DNA of 60,116 nt from Scleroderma bovista (GCA_037178675.1 JAYMGJ010000468.1:1-60116); one strand, 5' to 3'; counted from the stretch's first letter, positions 21,425 to 33,883 are shown. Program-made: numbers and translations. The notes: generated by a model from the sequence alone, not told the origin.

Positions 21425-22168
21425 CCCGGTAATCGCTGTAGGATGCTCTCCTCGGGGGCCAAAATTTAGAAACAATTATCGTAGTTAGTCTAACGTTTAG
21501 CGTGTTGTCGCAAATTTATTTTTTGCATTGAAACGTCACGCTTTGTCACGCTTTTACTTAAAATAGACTTATAAGTTTCTTGTAATGTCATTTTGATGAG
21601 AAGTTTCGCCTTGGAATGGATTCTAATGGCATCGTAAGGGTCGTGACAAAATGTGACCATCACACTTTGTCACGACCCTTACAATGCCATTAAAATCTAT
21701 TCCAAGGCACAACATCTGAGAGAGGCCCCCAGTGACGCTACACTTTTGAATACTTCGGTGACCTCTCTGATTGGGTGAGACGAGTCGGCTAAGCAAAGTA
21801 ATTCATTTAAGCGTCATTATGGCTGGCCACAGTGACGCTTAGCTTTGCAGATGAAGTTCTCATCAAAACGTCATTACAAGAGACTTATAAGTCCATTTTA
21901 AGTCCATTTTAAGTAAAGGCGTGACAAAGCGTGATGTTTTAATGGAAAAAATAAATTTGCGACAGTCCAGTACATAAGGATTTTGGTGTGACAAGACCGC
22001 GTCACAGATTTGTCACGTCACGAGTCACGTCCTGTGTTTAATGCCAATCGGTACAGCGCCAACGAAGCACATACGCAATACACCCGCCTAGCTGTCGCTG
22101 GCGACGGTGTGTCAATACTGTAGGTACTATCCACTGACACCAGCGCTGCACATTTGGTAGACGCACAG
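21425..22168. promoter_or_regulatory. Divergent promoter, dynactin p150 / Raptor
   Basis: Only 744 bp separate the two start codons, and 459 bp of that is the palindromic element at 21506-21964. About 80 bp remain on the dynactin side and about 200 bp on the Raptor side. Whatever promoter elements existed have been pushed apart or replaced by the element. Confidence 0.6.
21506..21964. mobile_element. MITE with ~95-bp terminal inverted repeats and nested palindrome
   Basis: The left end TGTCGCAAATTTATTTTTT is repeated inverted at the right end. The match continues for about 95 bp (CACGCTTTGTCACGC, TTACTTAAAAT, ACTTATAAGT, CTTGTAATG, TTTTGATGAGAA), apart from a duplicated AAGTCCATTTT in the right arm. 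Inside is a second inverted pair (21608-21708) with arms GCCTTGGAAT and ATTCCAAGGC and TAAGGGTCGTGACAAA facing its complement. The motif CAGTGACGCT occurs twice further right. There is no coding capacity. No target-site duplication is clear, so the superfamily is undetermined. Confidence 0.75.
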
Positions 22169-25100
22169 ATGCAAAACGGACGGAATTTCCAAGGTGAGTG
22201 TCATACCGACCGTGTTGGCTCGGAAGGCAATCTCATCTGTTTTTTTTCCTTCCTGCGCAAGGTGCGAGAGATAAGCAGAGCTCTGAGATGGGGTCAGATG
22301 CCATCACAGAGCGAGGCTGGATTCCTTACTGGTCCGCTAAACGCCATCTCACTTGCGGCAACCCGTCTCCGCGTTCGGGATATTCTTCAAAGCTCTTCCC
22401 ATGGCGCGGTTCTGCTCCTGGGAAGCTGAAGACCGCAAACGCTGCCCTGGTTTTATGCTTGAACATAGATGTGGACCCACCGGATGTCATCAAAACCAAC
22501 CCTTGCGCTGTACTCGAGTGCTGGGTGGATCCACATACGTTACTTTCGCACAAAGCCCTTGAAGCTATCGGAACCAACCTCCAACACCAGTTTGAGGGTC
22601 TAAGTCTCAAAATTCCCTACAAACCCATTCTAGATCCATCCTATGAGGACCTCCGCAGGTTCTGTATGACGTTGCGCAAGCAAGCGAAAGACGAAACTGT
22701 CTGCTTTTACTATAACGGCCACGGCGTCCCAAAGCCAACTCCCAGTGGTGAATTATGGTGCTTTAATCGAAATTACACGCAATACATCCCCGTTTCGCTC
22801 ATGGAATTGCAAAACTGGCTCGGCTCTCCAGGCGTGTACATCTGGGATTGCTCTGCTGCCGGCAATCTTCTGACCAATTTCAATGTTTTCGCCGAGCGTC
22901 GTGACCAAGAAGTCTTCACCACCCGAGGGGGCTATCCGGATGGCATGCAGCCCTACATGAACTCTCTCCAGCTCGCTGCTTGTCTTGCACACGAGCACCT
23001 CCCATCCTGTCCAGAGTTGCCAGCAGATATTTTCACATCATGTCTAACTTCCCCGATCGACATTGCATTACGCTACTTCATCATGACACACTACCTTCCC
23101 AACAATATCACTCCAGACATGGTGATGCAATTGCCAGGAGATTTAAAGGATCGCCGTACACCACTTGGCGAACTCAATTGGATCTTCACTGCCATAACAG
23201 ATACAATTGCTTGGACGACTTTCCCTCGCGATCTCTTCACGCGATTGTATCGTTCTGACCTCCTTATTGCTTCATTATTCCGGAACTTCCTTCTTGCAGA
23301 ACGTATCATGAAGAACTACCACTGCACACCCCACACCTACCCATCCCTACCTCCAACCAATACTCACTCGCTCTGGTCGGCATGGGATCTTGCAGTCGAT
23401 ATATGCCTTAGACAGCTCCCGGAACTTCTGGCCAAGGCACCGGGTGGTGGAAGCGTCTCATCAGGCCCTTCAGCCCCAACGACTGTTCGATCCGGGCGCA
23501 TTGGTCAGTCAGGATCCCGAAGTACTCCGGGTAGTCCCCAGGCAGAAAAGCCCTACCAGTACATCCCCAGTCGGTTTTTCGCTGATCAGCTAACAGCCTT
23601 TGAGGTCTGGATTTCTCGAGGTGGCTCGGCACTTACAAAGCGCGGCCCACTATCCCTTCCCATGCAGAACGGTGGTCCGGGCTATGAAGGCGCGGAAGGT
23701 CCGGTCGCAAATGGACACGCCAGTGAGAGGGGGGCAGGAAGCAATACCCAACACTCAGACGATCTTGTCCCACGTAAGCCTCCAGATCAGCTCCCGATTG
23801 TCCTCCAAGTCCTTTTATCCCAGCCCCACCGTCTCCGTGCACTTATCCTCCTTTCACAATTTGTTGATCTCGGACCATGGGCCGTTAATCTTGTCCTCAC
23901 TATTGGCATCTTCCCTTACATATCGAAGCTGCTTCAGGCTGCAGGTCAGGACCTACGCCCAGTGCTCATTTTCATCTGGGCGCGTATCATGGCCGTCGAC
24001 CCGAGCGTGCAGGTTGACTTGCACAACACGGGGGGGTTCAAGTACTTCGGGAACGTACTCTCGCTGACAGACGAGCAACCCGCCCTTCCGAATGGCTCCG
24101 AGCACAAGGCTATGTGTGCTTTTATTCTGGCCGCAGTCGCTCGAGATTACCATAATGGTCAGATGGCATGCTTGCACGAGCGAATCTTCGACAGTTGCTT
24201 TGAGAAATTGGACGAAGGGGATTTTTTACTCCGTCAGTGGAGTGCTCTTTGTATTGCGCAGATATGGGACGGAAACGATGAGATCAAAGTATATGGCGTA
24301 GATCGAGGCACGCAGGACAAACTCATCCTTCTATTGTCAGATGATTCCCCGGAAGTACGAGCGGCGGCTATGTACGCCTTGGGCACATTCATAGGTGCGA
24401 GCGGCTCTGCTGACCCCTCAAAACGAGGGGGTGGAGGCACCGGAACCCAGTATCAACTCGAAGAGCGTATTCATTTCCGCATGGAAGTCGCCGTTGTTAC
24501 AGGTGCAGCAGTCGCAGCGAAGGAAGATGCAAGCCCTATGGTACGCAAAGAGCTTCTAATCCTTATCAGCTGTCTCGTCAAGGAGTGGCGTGGTTACTTC
24601 GTCGTTTGTGCATGGATATACTGGGAGGAGGATCGCAAATGGCACACAGAAATGAGTTCACAACCACACGAAGAGGAAGTGACTTCGCAAGCCATGTCTG
24701 AGTGGCTTGACTCCTTCGGTGACGACGATGGTGCACGCGAGGAGAACCGCGTGCTACTTTCATCCTTCTTCACAATCTTTGCTGTTCTTCTCGAGCTCAC
24801 GATTGACCCATACCATGAAGTCGCCACAAATGCACGAACTATTATGGACTACATTCTCGCCTTACTCCTTGCATCTCCCTTTTACCGACTTGACTGCACG
24901 ACACTTGACTCTCCACCCTTACCAGCGGACCACAGAGGAGGAGCCTCGGCTTCTACACATTCCCGTATCTCATCTCTGCAATCCTCACCGCTTGTGCAGC
25001 ACCCCCCCTCGCCCGTTATGGGTCGATCCGGTATTGCGCGAAGTGACGCCGTAACGAGCACACTCTCATCAGGTGTCACAAGCACGCTTCGGCGTACGTC

Positions 25101-27172
25101 CTCTTTTGCGAACGCATTACGCTCCCTTGCTGGTGGAATCGCATTTCCGAGTATGGAAGAGGGTCGCACACCTCCCAGTCTTGGGTTTTCAACTCCTCGG
25201 ATAGATTCGGGACAATCCCGCCCTCCTTCTCCAAATTTGAACCTTGCGCAATATACATCACCCTATTCGCTCCTGCCGACGCCGTCGAAGTTCATACCGT
25301 CACAGCCGCCGTCCCCGACAGAGTACAGGGTGCATGCAGACTACACTCCACTGAATGTGATGGAAGCTCTCATGGAGGAGGATATGGTACGTCTGCGGGC
25401 CCGGCGACGCGGCACGCATGGTCGGCGAACCACATCTGGTTTAGGTGGTGACCTTAATAGTCCCTGTGGGAGCACCTTCTCCATGGACTCGAGCGGTAGC
25501 GGTGTACCGCTGGGGTGTGGCACTGGAAATGGACTCCGGGACGTTCTTCCTTTGAAAAGTTCATTTTTCGATTGGTGTTGCGAGTATTTCAAAGAGCCAC
25601 AGATGAGGGTACATTGTGTGTCAAGTATATGCGTGTTACGTCTGACTTCTTTGTTTTCCCCAGCAAGCCGAAGCCGATGAACCCGGAAGTGTTCAATATA
25701 ACTATCAGGCTTGGAGACACCAGCGAAACGAACAGATAGTAAAGGAAACGCAATCCCAAGCTAGTTTGGCTGGTATGTCTTTTGACACCCACATCACTTG
25801 CATTAACACTCCATCAGAGCAATCGCGTTGGGACCGGCCAGTCACAACCTTGCAAGTCAATGGCGTCCCGCTCTCCATTGCACTCCACTCCTATGACTCC
25901 CACCTTGTCTTTGCCAATGACACAGATATGATTAGGTTTGCGATTTCATTCGGGGTAATTGTTTTGACCTGCTAACGATGGTAAAAAGTGTCTGGGATTG
26001 GTCCCAACGCAAGCGGTTGAATTACTTTTGCAACGGCAATCCTCGTGGTACGAGTATTACTTCCTTGCATATCATCAACCAAGATGTTGGTGGCATCATC
26101 ATGGCAGGCTCAGGTTTGTCGTTTGCGACTTTAGCTCTTTATGTTCACTTATTAAGGGTCAATAGCGGACGGCATTGTACGTCTGTACCGCAACTATGAT
26201 CCGACCCTGGACCAGGGCCCACTACAGATGGTCAGCGCTTTCCGTGCCCTTAATGAGATGATAAACGTCCGGAGAGGAAGCGGCATCGTTATGGACTGGA
26301 AACAGTCTGGAGGTTCATTAGTTGTGGGCGGTGATTCCAGGACCATCAGAGTGTGGGATGCACACACCGAATTGCACATACTCGTAAGGACGTCTCGTAC
26401 TTGTTGAACCTTGCACTGATATCCTGCAGAACCTGGAGACTAACTCGGAAAGTCCTGTGACTTCTATTATGTCAGACTACGGCTCGTCATCGACTTTCAT
26501 TACTGCATTCGCAGATGGTGCCATTAAGATGTTTGATCGGCGTCTGGAGGAAGAAGACGCAGTGGTAAGGAGCTACCAAGGTCATCACTCGTGGGTACAG
26601 AACGTCAGGTATCACCACACATTCAACGAGCAGTTCCTATCAGCTAGGTAAGTCTCCATCTTCATGCTGACCGTGCGCCAACATATATTACGACTAGCCT
26701 TGCTGGAGAGGTTCGCCTGTGGGATGTCAGGGTATCCGAGCGGCCTGTTCACGCACTGGATTTGCACCCTAGTGGACTATCTACCTTTGATGTCCATCCA
26801 CAAACCGGTGTCTTCGCCACGTACGTACATTTCATTTTTCGCCCTTCATGCACAAATTAACTTGCTACATCTTCGCAGGACATCCGCACTCACTCCAACG
26901 AACTGGAGGCACCAGCGTCTTATGCTACACTCCATAACAGATCCAAACCCTCTTTCTTCTCTTATGCTACCCACGGGCCTGGCTATATATTCTCAGCGCC
27001 CACCATCGCCATACATTCCCAGATATACTTCTTTCACCTTTCACCCTATGGAGATGCTGTATGCAATTGGGGGACCCGACGGAACTGGTGCGTTTCCACA
27101 TCTCCTAACATGGGGTTGATATGACAGTCACATTTGTTAACAGTTAAACTTATGGGCTGCAAGCTTCCGTAA
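22169..27172 (+). CDS. TORC1 subunit Raptor (Kog1/Mip1)
   Basis: Raptor presents substrates to TOR kinase in TORC1. The first exon (22169-22193, MQNGRNFQ) joins by an intron at 22194-22261 to a very long exon ending at 25608. The N-terminal caspase-like RNC domain shows the conserved YYNGHGVPKPTPSGELW (His) and GVYIWDCSAAG (Cys) blocks, and YTQYIPVSLMELQNWL between them. HEAT-like helices follow (LSDDSPEVRAAAMYALGTFI), then a Ser/Pro-rich loop near residues 880-1060. The next junction is QMR/QAEADEPGSVQYN with the exon starting at 25664. The remaining small exons encode the WD40 propeller (KVWDWSQ-like and TIRVWDAHTELHI, IKMFDRR, VRLWDVR). The last intron, after PDGT, joins VKLMGCKLP and a TAA at 27170-27172. 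Complete, with no break seen. The divergent partner is dynactin p150. Confidence 0.95.
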
Positions 27173-27529
27173 CTGCTCTTACGTTGTGAGAGCCTCGTCT
27201 CAGAGCTATGTGGTCACCAAGGCTGCTTTAATTTACTCTCAAACTTCCTTATGATGTTTTTGCGCGGCATTGCATATATCCCATGCACATATTGTATCAT
27301 GTATCGTAGCGCAGTGCGCCCTGTAATTCTCGCAAGATACCTACACAATGATTAGCAATCCCCGCTAGTGCTTATTTACGCACTGACTTTTACTACGCCT
27401 GCATCTTCATGTGAAATAAACTAACTCTTCCTTGAGGAGTACAATCTCGACTGGCTTGAAGCTTATTATGGATCAAGCACACTGCAACACCCTTCCAGTG
27501 AGCAAAATAATCTTACATCGTTACATAAC
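27173..27529. other. Intergenic, Raptor 3' / RCC1 5'
   Basis: Short region between two genes on the same strand. No gene or repeat seen. Confidence 0.5.
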
Positions 27530-28948
27530 ATGCGAAACCGTCCACTGAACTGCGGAAAGATATCGGCCCTCAAAGCAAATTACCCTAGCCATCTATTGGC
27601 AGCTGGCTCCAATGCTCGAGGGCAGCTAGGCATTGGCTCCCGCGACGATGCGCATACATTCACACCCTGTGTATTTGATGGCCACGGGCCCCAAATTCCG
27701 CCCAATACACTCAGAATCATTGGGCTCGCCAGCGGTGCAAATCACACTGTTGTGCTACTCCAGTTCCAGGACGGAGAAATTCAATTGTGGGGCGCAGGAG
27801 ATGGGAGCAAAGGGCAGCTAGGTCCCGATTGTACTGTGGAGACCATGGAAGACTCGATGCTCGTGTTTAGGCCTCTTACGCCTCCCCTCAGTGAACTATT
27901 CCAGAAGAAAGGGCTATCGTACAAGTGTCGTCTCGTAGCCGCTGCATGGGAGACAACGTATATCGTTTTCTCCTGTCCTGGCAAATCTGACATACTGGTA
28001 TCGATGGGTGGCAATGATTTCGGCGCGCTGGGTGTCGGGGTGAACACAAACACGTCGAACAGCCCCAGGATAATCAATCTAGCCACTGTGCTGAATGATA
28101 AGGCAGATGCTACTCGCCCCAGCACGGTTAGCGTCAAGTCAATCCATGCAGGGCCTCGTCATGTTGTTGCGGAACTACACATGCACCTTACTGATGAAAC
28201 TTCTTCACGTCGTGTCCTTGTTGGATGGGGTGCATCACGACATGGCCAACTTGGCCAAAAGACGAGAACTCCGTGCATAGACCGCCCAATAATGATACCC
28301 GTAGACATCGAGAGCGATCCTTTACGCTCCTACGCACTAGGGAATGAACACACCGTCATTCTACATCAGTCCAACCGAATATCGGCACTCGGGTCAAATA
28401 GAAAAGGTCAACTTGAGAGCCTGTCGAACTTGAAGATGTATGCCGAAGAGATTGGGTGCACATGGAGTGGCACATACATGCATGGTCGAGAAGGCAACCA
28501 AGGCATTCTGTTTGCGACGGGGAGTAATACAAAAGGACAGCTCGGAAAAAGAAATACTACTGCAGCTGGCATGGATGTCATTGGCGCAGTGGAACTTCCC
28601 GCCAGGCCTTCAATGGACATCTTCAAGCTCGCTTGTGGTAGTGAACATGTCCTTGTGTTGACCACCCGATCAAAGGATAAGAGCAACGGTGTCCCTAATT
28701 CTGTTTGGGGCTGGGGTTGGAACGAGCATGGTAACCTCGGTCTCGGAGTATTGGAAGACATTCCTCACCCAACACAACTCTGGCCCAGAGACAGTTCGAC
28801 TTCTGTGGGGAAAGTGGTGGTTGATGTATGGGCGGCATGTGGCACCAGCTGGCTCGCTGTTTCAGCGTCAACGGGAACCACCCAGGGAGAGTACGTACCA
28901 AATGGAGAGCGAAAGGAAACAGAGCTACGTATGTTTTCTTCGGTGTAG
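27530..28948 (+). CDS. RCC1-repeat protein, Ats1-like
   Basis: 472-codon frame, ATG at 27530. RCC1 (BLIP-II) blades are evident from repeated Gly-rich motifs: LLAAGSNARGQLGIGSRDD, LWGAGDGSKGQLG, SMGGNDFGALGVG, GWGASRHGQLGQ, ALGSNRKGQLE, FATGSNTKGQLG and WGWNEHGNLGLG, enough for a seven-blade propeller. Length (about 470) and the absence of other domains fit the fungal Ats1/RCC1-like group rather than nuclear RCC1 (Pim1/Srm1), but the family does not give function by itself. The last 25 codons (GEYVPNGERKETELRMF) may run into an intron, so the exact C terminus is uncertain. Confidence 0.85.
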   Translation: MRNRPLNCGKISALKANYPSHLLAAGSNARGQLGIGSRDDAHTFTPCVFDGHGPQIPPNTLRIIGLASGANHTVVLLQFQDGEIQLWGAGDGSKGQLGPDCTVETMEDSMLVFRPLTPPLSELFQKKGLSYKCRLVAAAWETTYIVFSCPGKSDILVSMGGNDFGALGVGVNTNTSNSPRIINLATVLNDKADATRPSTVSVKSIHAGPRHVVAELHMHLTDETSSRRVLVGWGASRHGQLGQKTRTPCIDRPIMIPVDIESDPLRSYALGNEHTVILHQSNRISALGSNRKGQLESLSNLKMYAEEIGCTWSGTYMHGREGNQGILFATGSNTKGQLGKRNTTAAGMDVIGAVELPARPSMDIFKLACGSEHVLVLTTRSKDKSNGVPNSVWGWGWNEHGNLGLGVLEDIPHPTQLWPRDSSTSVGKVVVDVWAACGTSWLAVSASTGTTQGEYVPNGERKETELRMFSSV

Positions 28949-29221
28949 TCTTGGAGCCCAGATGTACAGTATACCACGCACACTCACTTTGTATTTATGC
29001 AATACCTGCTAATGTTCCAGATTCGATTGTGCAAAGAGGAAGGGATCCAGGAGTCATACATATGCATGAGAGGAGTTCTCACCCGGCGTTTCGGCCCAGT
29101 CAATCACTTACCAATCGCCACGATTTCACCGCATACAGCATGGAGTTGGATTTGATCAAGAAAGGGCATAATATACATCTATCTGAAAAGCAAAGGTCAT
29201 GGTGTGACATTTCCACAAGCT

Positions 29222-29707
29222 TCAATTTGCATCATCCAGCAGAGCCATGTCGATGTGGATTTGCCGGATGGTCATGCCCTTGAGAGATGCTAACTAAAGG
29301 GGAGGACACATTCAGCAAGTATACATTACTTCACTAGACGGTATACCCTTCCAATCAAAATCTTCAGCAATGTCAACAAGATCAGACATCAGAAGCCAGG
29401 CAGCTCCGCACCTGGGTGGCGTCTTTTGCTTCATTATAGCGGTGGAGCAGTTTGATATGGTTCGATACTATAGTTTCCGCCTTCACTTTGTCTCTGGAAG
29501 GTACGAAGTATCAGTCGCTAATATGGCAGCATATCTCAGAGGGCTCGGCAACCCCGGCGTACCCGAGCTTCTGCTCTAGCGCATCTATTTCGGCCTGCAG
29601 TTTCTCGACGTATTCGCGTTGTTTCTGTGGTACACGATAGATATCGACCATCGTCAGCAAACTTGACGCGTCAATTGCTTTACCTTGGCAGACGTGGCTG
29701 CGTGCAT
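29222..29707 (-). CDS. DNA repair protein Swi5/Sae3
   Basis: Small recombination mediator; with Sfr1 or Mei5 it stimulates Rad51/Dmc1 strand exchange. No single frame shows it; four exons do: 29684-29707 (MHAATSAK), 29563-29624, 29412-29493 and 29222-29293. Introns are GTAAAG...CCACAG, GTACGC...TTCCAG and GTGCGG...CTTTAG, with phases 0, 2 and 0 all matching. The 79-residue product has a coiled coil (REYVEKLQAEIDALEQKLG), then the Swi5 signature IVSNHIKLLHRYNEAKDATQ, then LASLKGMTIRQIHIDM. Size matches yeast and fission yeast Swi5/Sae3 (about 85-90). The usual LIGK-like residues between DATQ and LA are absent at the last junction, so a micro-exon may be missing from this model. The 3' end faces the RCC1 gene. 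Confidence 0.8.
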
Positions 29708-30765
29708 CGTGTTGGAGTTTTATGGTCACTGGTGGTGTTGTGTGTTTGAACCCAGAAGCCAAATACAACACATTTCCAACTTTGGGTCTCTGCTACTGTA
29801 ACTGGTTCAAATTTCACTCCAATAAGTTGGAGGACACTAGTCCTAAAATTTATTTCTAGCTATGATATCTACAGTGAAGCGGCAGACACTCAGCCAAGAC
29901 ATATAGATTTTACACGCGAGATTCGCCCAGAAGCCAAACTCAATGATACTATGTATCTCCAATCTTGGAACTGCCCCCAGCTTCGACTCATGAATACATC
30001 TCATCAGTAATTTCTCGCTTTCTGCCTGACACATGCGAGTTCTATAGTTAAGAAGGTGCCTATATGTCAAAGGATACCTTTCCGCAGGGGATTCCAACCG
30101 TAGGTGACCTTCACAAAGCATTCAAGATTGAGTGAGAAGGAATTACTCCCAAGGAAATCAACAAGAAAGGAGCAAATAACGGTACCATGACGATAACGAA
30201 CGCCTGGCCTTTGGAACCTGTGTTCGGTGAAGCATATCTCAACTGCTGGTAGTTTGTCTCTTTGTGCTGCGCTTGATCTTCCTCAAACGTACTTCCACCT
30301 CAAGATATGGTCCTTTATTCTAGGGTGAGTCACTGTCATGTGCAAGTCGAGGTTCGTGGTCGTGCTCTCTTAAGATTTAATGCAGCTTGACATGTACACT
30401 CACCACTATACCTAACATTTAGCCCATATCAGGCCGTGTTTCCATGGACCCGCCTCGTCGATACCTGCGGAAGATCAAGTGCAGAAGCCCAAGAAAAATA
30501 TCGTAAGGGTGCTCCACCGTCTTGATACACTGACATGGCAAATATTAAGACTCATTTGTACAAAAGCATTTCCCCGGATTTGACATCCATACCCACTCAT
30601 GAATGAAGTGATGATATTCGTTCAACATGAACTGCATTGGGAAAATAATACGACAGCTGCTGGGATATTCGAGACACTTACAAACTCTTAATATGAAAGC
30701 CAGAAGTTCATAGAGTCCCGAATCACGACTACGTAAGTTACATCCTGACTCTGGCGATCTGCCTT
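29708..30765. other. Intergenic, no gene seen
   Basis: About 1 kb between the Swi5 start and the end of the P450 gene. Only short frames on either strand without domains. It must hold the Swi5 promoter and the P450 3' UTR. Confidence 0.5.
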
Positions 30766-32873
30766 TCAAATCCTGCTTGTGATGGAACATTCGAAAGGCA
30801 TCGGACGACTGGTGATCGGGATCAATTATACCGCGCCGATCGGCGCACTAAATGCATCCCAGTGCTCACCTGATTTGACCGTGTGTGAATTTTGGTTCCA
30901 CTTGGATAATGTCCCCAGCACCATCTCTTGCGCTCTCAAACCGAAGCACAGATAGTAATACCGCTGCCGCAGCCCATAGGGCATTGTCAGCAAAATAGTG
31001 GCCAGGACAAACTCTGTCATCATAAATAGGTCTAGAATATGAAATAATACCTAGTTACGCACCTCCTCCCAAACCCGAAGAAGATAGAGTTGTTTTGTTT
31101 GGCTTGAGGAGCGAGCTTCCCATCTGCCGCAAGGTGCCTGCTTGGGTCGAAGTGTTCTGGATCGGGGAAATCACGGCTCATGGCCCTGACGCCCGAAAGC
31201 TTGGGTGAATATATCAACTAGGGGATTGTCTAAATTGGCATACCAGACGTTGAAAAGCACGACACAATCTGTTGAAAACTATTTGATATCGCTGGTGGCT
31301 GCAGGTGGGTAGCCAACATACCTTTAGGGATATGATACCCTTCATACACATCACTTGTTGTCGTCGCATGAGGCAGACCTGAGTTCCTTGTCAGACGCTA
31401 TTACTGGGTGTTATAAGTCGATTTGAACCTAGTGGTAAGACAGGGCGCCATCTCATGGTCTCGTATAGAACAGCTTGCAAATAGGGCAGATGTGCTCTGT
31501 CTCCAAACGTTGGTAGGTTACCTTTCCCTACAACAGCGTCAAGTTCTGCATGAATTTTGCATTGCACATCGGGATAAAGTAACAGTGCCAAAATGAGGCA
31601 CTCCAAAGTCAAGGCGGTCTACAAGAACCATCGATAACGATGCAATCCAAGGTGGACGTAGACTCACGGTTTCTGCTGCAGCTAACATGTCCAGTGGCGA
31701 TTAGATTGCGAACTGATAACAAAATTTGAACTAACCTAAGTAGACACCTGCTGAAGCATCTTTTGCAGCTGCCTCTTCCACATCGCCGTGATTAAGGAAG
31801 TCGGACACTAGGCATTGTTGCAGAACACCTGATTCCTTGGATAGTATAAATAAAGTTTGGGAGCGCTCTGAAGTAATGACTCACTAAACGCCCTTTTGCT
31901 TCACTGAAAGGGAGGTCTGACATGGTCGAAATCAGTTTTTTGCAACGTAGTGCCATATTTTTAACACCAAGTCCAGGGAACCAAGACGGGAAATGCTGCA
32001 CTACATGAACTTTAGTGTCCAATTAACATGTTCAGAGGGTGGATCAAACATATTGGAAAGGCCAACAGGAGACCAGCATTTCCTAATGATGTTCCATCAT
32101 TCAGTAGGGTGACTACTTCGTCGGCCAACTTTAGGGTCGAATCGTCCTTGTCTTCCACCTTCCGGCCATATGTAAGCTCAAGGGCAAGCGCACCAGAGAA
32201 CCTGCAACTTGAGTGATTACGAAAGCAGTAGCATGCTATTGGTGAACGTGCTCACAACCTGATGTTCTCGAATAGTTTGCAACCATCGCGTTGCAGATTG
32301 TGAAGAAGCCGATGCGCGTTGCTAAGGTATAAATCATGGTATTTTGCTACAACCTCAGGTCTGAGGCTAAGATTGAACAGCTTTCTGTGAGTCTTCCATT
32401 CATCGCCATACTTCAATATCCCACTCATACGATCGATGCCAAAGCTGCAAATTCAGCGCACTTATGGGTATAGAATAGGGATGAAATTGAGAAGCTCACA
32501 GTTTATATAATGGAAAACTGGGTCGATCCGAGTAAATTGCAGAGCGCTTATCTGCCAGACGCCGTGCAGCCTTGTTTGAGTTCACGATTAAGAAGCCTTT
32601 GCCGAAGATACGAGAGTACACGATATCCCCTAAGGCGAGTGAACACAGAGCTGTCAGCAAAGGAGGGGGAAACGAACCGTACGTTTTGCCCCACTCAGCA
32701 TATGTGAGCTGGGGCGCCTTTGGATTAATATCAAGAGCATTTCCGATGATGGGCAGCCCCTTGGGACCTGGGGGACAGGGCAAGGCGTGCGCTTTTCCAC
32801 GGAACGTGAGCCAAAGAGTGAGCAAGATCGCACCCGCTACACTAAGAGTGAGAGTAAACGACATGGTTAACAT
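30766..32873 (-). CDS. Cytochrome P450, O-methylsterigmatocystin-oxidoreductase-like
   Basis: Membrane-anchored haem monooxygenase with many exons. ATG at 32873 (another in-frame at 32864). The N terminus is a hydrophobic anchor (LTLSVAGAILLTLWLTF), then the Pro hinge PCPPGPKGLPIIGNAL, then AEWGKTYG. Helix-C region: GKGFLIVNSNKAARRLADKR. The K-helix lies in YLQAVLYETMRWRPVLPLG (ExxR), and the PERF region in DFPDPEHFDPSRHL. The haem loop is split by an intron: FFGFGRR joins VCPGHYFADNALW, restoring FGFGRRVCPG with its Cys ligand. After another intron the end is ISRPMPFECSITSRI and TGA at 30766-30768. No break seen. This P450 group is widely expanded in wood- and plant-associated Agaricomycetes; substrate unknown. 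No biosynthetic cluster partner is next to it; the divergent neighbour is Lto1. Confidence 0.9.
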
Positions 32874-33231
32874 CAGTGAGTGCCAGTTAGACGCAACGCC
32901 CCCTTCTTATAGGTCAACTGCATAGAACATTTTGGCGACAGCTAAATGAAACACTGTACCATCATCCTAGCCCAGTTTCCACGACCTGCCCTGGACGAAT
33001 CGGCATTTTCTCCCTTGGATTATTCATTGGATCTGAAACAACTAAATGCACCTAAGCCAAATAGCATTTGGAGAACCTAAGCGGCCACAGAAAATGTCTC
33101 ACAATTGCGTAGCAGGTCGATCTGGTGGAGAAACATGATACACTAGTAGTAATTGAGTTTGCTACTTACGTCAAGTAACTTGGTCTTCTTACATAACGGG
33201 TGCGACCTTCCTTTCTCAGCATTCATCGACC

Positions 33232-33883
33232 ATGGCAGAACACGTTGACCTCGAGGAACTTGTGCACCTAGAACAGACGTCCGCTACGCCCCTTACTACG
33301 CCCCAGCCCATTCTCTAAGACAAGCTTCTCTGACAGATTCTACGACACCGGGTACGCAGATGGATTCGCTCACGGACGCATCCATGGCTTGATTGAGGGC
33401 CGCGCCCTCGGTCGCGAGAAAGGCTTCGAGATCTGGGAAGAGATCGGGTTTTACGAAGGGTTTGCGCTGACGTGGAGAGCCATCTACGACGGTCTGGGCA
33501 GCCATGATCAGTTGTGTATCGTTTTACTTACTTACTTTCTCTCCTTGTTTTCGCTGTCTAATCCAACTCTTAGACGTGCCGTGCACCATATCAAACATTT
33601 ACTGGAGCTCATTCAGCAGTTTCCGAAGGCTAATCCATCTGTCACACAGCCCCTTGTCTCCGGAGAAGAGGTTGACATGCAGAAGCTGCAACGTCAGATC
33701 AGATCGCGGTACAAAGCTTTGTGCGCATCTCTGGGGATTAGGCCTACCCTGAGGGCCAATGCGCCCTCCGATGACAAGGCTAGTGGAGGCGATGACCCTG
33801 ACGTGCGGCCTACTTCAACTAGTAAAGTTTGGGCTTTAGATGGGGGTACGAAACGCCCAACGATGCAAGGACTCAGCTTCTAA
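33232..33883 (+). CDS. Lto1 (ORAOV1) Yae1-domain protein
   Basis: Lto1 with Yae1 is an adaptor that hands the ABC protein Rli1/ABCE1 to the cytosolic Fe-S targeting complex. Three exons: 33232-33278, 33337-33510 and 33574-33883, with introns at 33279-33336 and 33511-33573 that keep the phase. The family signature is present: FYDTGYADGFAHGRIHG followed by EGRALGREKGFEIWEEIGFY and GFALTW, i.e. the deca-GX3 repeat. A helical tail RAVHHIKHLLELIQQFPKAN follows. The canonical C-terminal Trp that contacts the targeting complex is not at the very end (the protein ends TMQGLSF), which fits Yae1/Lto1 pairs where recruitment is by the partner or shows divergence. Confidence 0.88.
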
